Assembly: GCA_002049455.2 (NCBI GenBank)
Contig: KV919081.1
Span: 1-64,000 of the forward strand
Reading direction: 5' to 3'
From: Porphyra umbilicalis
Lineage: Eukaryota > Rhodophyta > Bangiophyceae > Bangiales > Bangiaceae
Length of the DNA: 64,000 bases
Shown here in pieces: positions 58,781 to 64,000 of this stretch; position 1 is the first letter of the stretch, and each line of letters opens with the position of its first letter. The position numbers and the translations under genes are program-made. The notes beneath the pieces are model-generated. The model had not been told where the DNA came from. It did not search any database and worked only from the letters and a program-made list of their open reading frames with translations.

Positions 58781-60085
58781 TCACATTGGCGTCAGGCCAG
58801 ACGTGACCAGCGCCCCCACGTGGCTCAGCGCCAGGCAGGCACCGACAAAGGCGGCGGTCAGGACCGGCGGCAACATCACCCGCATCGTGTCTGGGATGTC
58901 GGCCTCCGCCCCCTCCTCCATCGGGGCACCAATGCCCACGGTGCCGTTGCCAGCGTTCACCGATGCAGCAGGCACCACTGAGGTGCCCCCCACCCCCCCC
59001 GTCACCATCATCGGCCCCGTCCGCGGTGACAGTGGCGAGGAAGATCCCGCAGCGAGGCCCGCGCCGGCCGTCGCCAACGCAAAGGCCGGTATGGGCTCCT
59101 GGGACAGGGACCCCGCGAGCGAAATCTCCCACGTCTTCCCCTTGGTCGGCGGCGCCCGGGCCCGCGACTTGGCGGCCAGCGGCGTCGACACGGCCACCGG
59201 CGGGGGTGCGGGCGAGGTCGGCGACGGCGGCGCCTGCTTGGCACGCAACGACGACGGTACGTACTTCTTCACTGGCGGCGGCACGGGCGCCGCTTCGGCG
59301 CGCATCGCGGGGGACGGCGCCGCCACGGACGGCGCGCCCGCCGCCGACACCACCGCCATCATGGCGTCGGCCATGGACGGACGCGGCGGCGGCGGCGGCG
59401 CCTCCGCGGCGGTCGCCGCCACGGCTGCCGCGTGCGCGCCGAGACGGGCCATCCGCGACGCATAGGCCGTCGATGCAGGCGCCCGAGGCGCCGCCACCGC
59501 CACCGACACGGGGCGCGAGAGCGGCGACGAGGCCGGTCGCGGCACGGCGGCGGCGGCGGCGGCGGTGGCCGGCGCGCCGCCACGGCGGAGGGCGGTCATT
59601 TCGGCCGCCCACGCGGCCGTTTTGGCGGCCGCATCGGCCGCCACCGCCGCGTCGCCGCCGGCCCACCCACCGCCGGCCGCCGTCGCGCAGGCGACGGTGG
59701 GGGGGGTGACCGCCGGGCGCCCGCCGCCGGCCGTCCACCCCCCGCCGACGGGGGGGGGCGGGCGCACCCCCACCGCCGCCGAGCGGCGGAGCGTCGCCCA
59801 GATGTGGTGGCACGTCGGGTCGATACCGCCAGCGGCACGGAGGGCGGCGGCCGACGAGGCGGACGCGACCGGGGCCCCGGTCGCGGCGGCCATGCGGGGG
59901 CGCACGGCGGCGCCCGAGGCGGCGGCGCCCGTGCCAACGGACGAGCGGCGCGACGACGGGCGCCGCGTGAAGGCGGAACGGAAGCTATGGGCGGAGGCGG
60001 GCTCAAACATGGACGACGTTGCCGGGGACAGGAGGTGCCCAGGAGCAGGCACCAGGGGAGGGACAAAAGTGGACGAGGTCGCCAT
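58781..60085 (-). CDS. Ala/Pro-rich membrane-anchored protein, possibly plastid-targeted
   Basis: A single-exon frame of 434 codons from an ATG at 60085 in GCCATGG context. Residues 1-60 (MATSSTFVPPLVPAPGHLLS then SFRSAFTRRPSSRRSS) are Ser/Thr/Arg-rich and nearly free of acidic residues, like a chloroplast transit peptide. The middle is Ala/Pro-rich with a few ordered islands (IDPTCHHIWATLRRS, VKKYVPSSLRAKQ, GKTWEISLAGSLSQEPIPAF). The C-terminus holds one hydrophobic helix (MRVMLPPVLTAAFVGACLAL). No known domain is recognised. The frame stays open upstream to 60388, but the sequence there looks like leader DNA. It is divergent from the ZW10-like gene, with 1.1 kb between the starts. Confidence 0.6.
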   Translation of the reverse strand: MATSSTFVPPLVPAPGHLLSPATSSMFEPASAHSFRSAFTRRPSSRRSSVGTGAAASGAAVRPRMAAATGAPVASASSAAALRAAGGIDPTCHHIWATLRRSAAVGVRPPPPVGGGWTAGGGRPAVTPPTVACATAAGGGWAGGDAAVAADAAAKTAAWAAEMTALRRGGAPATAAAAAAVPRPASSPLSRPVSVAVAAPRAPASTAYASRMARLGAHAAAVAATAAEAPPPPPRPSMADAMMAVVSAAGAPSVAAPSPAMRAEAAPVPPPVKKYVPSSLRAKQAPPSPTSPAPPPVAVSTPLAAKSRARAPPTKGKTWEISLAGSLSQEPIPAFALATAGAGLAAGSSSPLSPRTGPMMVTGGVGGTSVVPAASVNAGNGTVGIGAPMEEGAEADIPDTMRVMLPPVLTAAFVGACLALSHVGALVTSGLTPM

Positions 60086-60532
60086 GGCAAAAAGGAGCAA
60101 AACGAACCAAGAGATGGGTGGGTGATCTTTCTGCAGGAGAGCGTCGATGGGGTGGCCAGTTGCGCGGGAATCGGTTGGGCACGGCGTCGACTGAGTGGCA
60201 GCGCTCCCACGGTCGCTGAGCCGTCGCCGACACACTCGCTTCAGACGCGGGTGGGGCGGTCGAGCTGGGCGCCCTGCGAGCAGACTCTGTGGGCCCCCGG
60301 TCCACACGGGTCGCGCAAGCGTGCGTGGACACGCCCCAGCACCGTGCAACAGCGCGGTCGCGCGCCCTCCCCACGCCAACAGCCCCATTTGAGGGGGGTC
60401 TCCAGGAGCGCTCGCCCGGCGGGATTTTCGGCAGCTTGGAGATCACCGCTCACCGGGGCGCCACCGAATGGCACGGCCGTCCCGAGGGCCTGGTCAACCG
60501 GGGTCCCGGTGCCACGTCAAGCGGTGCATCAC

Positions 60533-60602
60533 GCATAGGGACTCCGGGGCCACAGATAGGCACAACGTGCCTTCATACCTGTGGCCCCAGAGGCCCTATG
60601 CA
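60533..60602. repeat. 70-nt hairpin in the divergent intergenic region
   Basis: GCATAGGG at the start pairs with CCCTATGC at the end. Inside, CTC pairs with GAG, then GGGGCCACAG pairs with CTGTGGCCCC, with two single mismatches. The centre folds again (AGGCAC with GTGCCT). About 27 pairs form in 70 nt. Its length and shape are those of a small-RNA precursor, but a miniature inverted repeat is equally possible. Confidence 0.55.
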
Positions 60603-61224
60603 TGTCAAGTATCCTACATTGGCGTGGCTCCTTGCACCTGTCAACCAGCAAGAGAGCGCCGTGGACTCGGGCCAACAGCCGCACCCGCCAAGTGGCTACC
60701 TGTGACCCACAATAATGGCGCGTCAAAGAAGATTGGTGGGATGCGAAGATACCTCACAGCAAGTCACTGCAGTTCACTGAAAAAGGACTATTCCTGCTGT
60801 CTACCTGCTTTCAAGTGTTTGAAGGTAGGATTCCACCTGCCACAATTGTGAGTTTTCAATAGTTTTGACCTTGTGGGTGGAAAGCAAAGAGTCGACACCA
60901 AACGGCAGCCTTGCTTGCGCTGTGGCAGCTGGCAGCTGCCACAGAAGGTGACTGCCACCGCTCGATTCGTCCACAGGCGCACGGCCGCCGCTTGGTGCAC
61001 CCCCACATCAAGCGCCTGCCTCTGCCTCTGCCCGCCTGCGCCCCTCGCTCTGCTGCCCGTGCGCAGCGGCGCACGCCGCTCCCCTCTACGGGTTGTTTCC
61101 ACGCCCCGCTGTTGCGTCTGCGCCGGATCCCCCCTGTGGCGGCGTCTGGTGCGCGCCCCCACGTCCGCGCCGCCGCCGCCTGCGTCTGGTGTGCACCCGC
61201 CGCCGGCGCGCTCCCGCGTCGGCC

Positions 61225-61719
61225 ATGGCCGCCGCCGGGGCGGCCCGTGCCCAAGAGGCCGCCCTCAAAGGCGGCGACGCGGCCGCCACCGTCGTTGCCG
61301 CGGCGGCGGCGCGGCTCGCCGACGCGCGGTCGGCGGCGGCGGCGGCGGCAGCGGCGGCGGCGCCCCCCCCCCCCGCCGCCGACGCGGCGACGGCGCCGCC
61401 CCTGGCACAACGCCGCGCGGCGGCGGCGGAAAAGGTGGCCGCCCTCACCACCAACCTCGAGGCGCTGCGCAAGCACCTCGACGCGGCGGAGCGCGCGTCG
61501 GCGGCGGCGGGCGCCAAGGCGTCGGTGCTCGCGGAGCTCGCCGCCGCCCTCACCCCGTACGCGTCGGCGGGGGCGGCGTTGCGGCCCGAGGCGGGGGGGG
61601 ACCCGGTCGCCGCCGCCCGCGCCGCCGCGGCGTTGCGCTCCGAGTTGGCAGCGGCGGCGGGCGCGGCGGCGGCGGTGGCGGCGGCCGGGGCGGGAGGGGG
61701 GGGGGGGGAGGCGGCGGCA

Positions 61720-61756
<37 letters not shown>

Positions 61757-63745
61757 CGGCGTGCTCGCCGCCGCCGCGGACCTCCTCGACGCCCGCGCGC
61801 GGGAGGCGGGGGCGGACCTCGCCGCCGCCTTTGAGACGCTCCTCGTCGTGCGCGCCGGGGGCGTGGACCTCCACCCCGGCGGCGCCGTGGCCGACGCGCT
61901 CGCGTCGGTCGGCGGCCTCCCCGCCGCGCTCGCCGCCGCCGCCGACCGGCTGCGGGCGGGGCGGGTGGCGGGCGCCCTGCGGGCGGCCACGGCCTTTTAC
62001 GACGCCGACGGCGGCGGGGGGGACGTGCGCTACGAGTGGGTGCTGCCGCCCCGGGGGGGGGCCCCACCCCCCGGCACGGCGGCGGCGGCGGCGGCGGCGG
62101 GCGGCCCCCCGCCGCCGCCCCCGCCGCCGCTCGAGTGGGAGCCCGCCGACCGGGACCGCGCCGACGCGCAGGTGGCCGCAGACGAGTGGGCGGCCATGGC
62201 CGCCGAGCCGGCGGTCGCCAACGCGTGCGCGCGGTCGCTGCGGCTGCTCGACGGCACCGTGGCGGTCGTGCTCGGCGGCGGCCACGGCCGGCCGGCCGTG
62301 GACGCGTGGACGGGGTGGGCACTCAATGAGTTTTTTGCGCCGCGGGCGGTGCTCGGGCGGAGTCCGGACGGCCTGGCGCGGCGCGTCACTGCCGCCGCGG
62401 CCGCGTCGCGGGTGCTCGAGGCGGCGCTCGGCGCCCGCCGGGTGGCGGCGCGCGACGCTGCCGCCGCGGCGGGCCGTGGTGGGGGGGGTGGGGGTGCGGC
62501 CGGCGGCGGCGGCGCCGGCGGCGGCGGCGCCGGCGAGGAGGAGGAGGAGGAGGACCTGACGCTCGCCGTCCAGCCCGGCGTCCTCGAAGCGCAAATCGCG
62601 GGGGAGCTCCGCGCGCAAGCGCTCCTCGACGCCCGCCGGTCCGTCACCCACTTTGCCGACGTGGCGGCGGCGCTGGCCGGCGGCGCCCCGCCGACCGCCG
62701 CCCTCGTGCCCATCCCCGACGCGCTCGTGCGGGGCGCCCCCGACCTCGCCCGCCTCTGCTACTCGGCGGCGGCGGCGGGCGTGCGGGACGTGGCCGCCCG
62801 CACCGCGCGGGCGGCGGTGGCGGCGACGCGCTCCGGCTCGGCGGTCGTTGGGTCGGCGCTCGCGGCCGCCGCCGCCGACGCGCTCGCCGCGCCCGGCCGG
62901 GATGTGCCGCTGCAGTTTGCCGACGACCTCGGCGGCGGCACCGTCGGCGCGGCGCGCCTCGCGGCCGTGCACCACGTGGACTGCCGCGTCTTGGCGGCCG
63001 CCGCGTCGGCGCTGTCGGCGGCCGCGTCGCCGACGGTGGCCGACGCGGCGCCCGCGCTCGGCGGCGCGGCCGCGTCGTTGGCGGCCGCCGCCGACGTGGC
63101 GGTGGCGGGTGCGCTCGCCGACGCCGTCGGCGGCATCACGGCGGGGGTGACCGCCGCGGGCGGCGGCGCGGGCGACCTCGGCGCGTATGGCACGCTCGCG
63201 GGGCTGTCGCGGGCGGCGGGCTTGCGCGCGGCCCTGACCGCCGTGCGGTCCCCCGTGGGCGCGTGGGCGGGGCTCGCCCCGCCGCCGACGGTGCGGGCGC
63301 TCGCCGCCGCGCTCGGCGCGGCCTACCTCAACGCCCTTGCCGACGCGACGCGGGGGTGCCGCGACATTAGCGAGGCGGCCTGTGACGTGCTCACGGGCGT
63401 GCTGCAAGACGCGCTCGGCGCGGTGGCGGGCGTGATGGAGGGCGTCCCCGCGTCGCCCGGCGGCGGGGGGGGGGGGGCGCCGCGGCGGTGCCGGCGCCGC
63501 TGGCGGGGGCGGCCGCCGCCTACACGGCCGCCGTCGCCCGCGCCGGCGCCGTCGTGCGGGTGCTCAACGCGCGCATGGAGGACATTGTCGGCGCGTACCG
63601 GGCGGGGCAGTATGGCGACGCGCTGACGCGGGCCGACGTGGAAGCGTACGTGGTGGCCATTTTTGAGGACAGCCCGCTGCGCGCGCAGTTCTTGGCCGAC
63701 TTGGACGCGCCCGAGGAGGATGGGGACGACTGGGGGTGGAAGTGA
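61225..63745 (+). CDS. ZW10-like protein, frame broken twice at or near G13 runs
   Basis: The ATG at 61225 has GGCCATGG context. Three frames join to about 839 codons: 61225 to about 61700, then to about 63465, then to 63745. The N-terminus is a coiled coil (residues about 60-110, KVAALTTNLEALRKHLDAAE). The middle holds ARLAAVHHVDCRVLA, matching the ZW10 signature AAIHHNNCMY. The C-terminus has a ZW10/RINT1-type ending: ARMEDIVGAYRAGQ, LTRADVEAYVVAIFEDSPLR, then an acidic EEDGDDWGWK tail. ZW10 acts in the NRZ/Dsl1 tether for Golgi-to-ER vesicles and, in animals, at kinetochores. Each break equals loss of one base, near G13 runs at 61696-61708 and 63465-63477, so error or polymorphism is likelier than true loss. 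Ala and Gly runs are expanded relative to animal ZW10. Confidence 0.7.
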
Positions 63746-64000
63746 GGGGCACGGGTCCGATGCGAGGGGGGAAGGTGGGGAGGGTGATGCACAGGAGAAC
63801 AAGGATGGAGAAGGGCGTTGCCACGGGCAAGCGCCCTACGCCGCCCAAGCCCAACCATGCAAAAGGGTGGAAACAGGCACGACAGAAAAAACAAAACACG
63901 GGCTAGGCGCGATGCTTGACGCCATCCAACCAGGGTACACACGCACCGACCCCCGACCCCCGCCCGACCATCAAGCCCCATCAAGCGGCGACCGCTACGC
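63746..64000. other. 3' flank of the ZW10-like gene
   Basis: No gene or repeat recognised. The plus strand is purine-rich to about 63900 (GGGGGAAGGTGGGGAGGGTG), with no AATAAA signal. Confidence 0.5.

Noticed and set aside
58413..59465. Plus-strand ORF of 350 codons overlapping the element and the membrane-anchored gene
   Set aside because: It begins inside the right end of the 57734-58456 element and is antisense to a better minus-strand gene.
61086..63407. Minus-strand ORF of 773 codons
   Set aside because: Antisense shadow of the ZW10-like gene. It is Ala/Arg-rich with no domain, whereas the plus strand shows ZW10 signatures.

Overview
The window looks like nuclear DNA of a GC-rich alga. 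A bangiophyte red alga of the Porphyra/Pyropia type is my best guess, as an inference from style only. Genes have few or no introns, Ala/Gly/Pro-rich tails are common, the spliced gene uses GT-AG introns, and GC-rich gene islands alternate with roughly 50% GC transposon debris. No ribosomal RNA, tRNA, bacterial operon, CRISPR array or viral gene was recognised.

Host genes are sparse. They are: a partial ORF running off the left edge (1-519, minus); a four-exon SFT2-type Golgi membrane protein (7913-9500, minus); a secreted lysine-rich protein of unknown function (32161-32925, plus) facing a GH43/GH32-like five-bladed beta-propeller (33408-34757, minus); and, at the right end, a divergent pair made of a membrane-anchored, possibly plastid-targeted protein (58781-60085, minus) and a ZW10-like vesicle-tether/kinetochore protein (61225-63745, plus) whose frame breaks twice, each time at or near a run of 13 G. 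SFT2 and ZW10 are both secretory-pathway proteins, but nothing else links them.

Most of the rest is mobile DNA in decay. Coding remnants are a CACTA/KDZ-like transposase (1853-4402) behind 17-bp subterminal repeats, a PIF/Harbinger transposase with its DDE triad still readable (13487-15377) facing a Myb/SANT-like partner gene with one nonsense codon (17917-19707), a Tc1/mariner-IS630-type transposase that is almost intact (about 47975-49158), and a spliced Cys-rich gene with three in-frame stops (51426-53124).

Non-autonomous elements can be delimited to the base from terminal inverted repeats and target duplications: TA-flanked (5503-6320), hAT-like (7222-7603, 26280-28427, 53925-55389), Tourist/PIF-like (10035-10929), an element with 57-bp inverted ends (49645-51241), and a three-level nest at 26249-29967. 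Three further elements (37038-38678, 55694-55982, 57734-58456) form one family with the terminus GTGTCTATTCTAC. Inside their ends they carry palindromic repeats with a constant TCAAATGA core and element-specific flanks. I consider this family the most interesting unexplained structure in the window.

The remainder is GC-rich tandem-repeat DNA (15.66-16.64, 20.3-22.4, 22.57-23.0, 44.6-46.7 and 56.4-57.0 kb). It produces very long but unconvincing ORFs on both strands.
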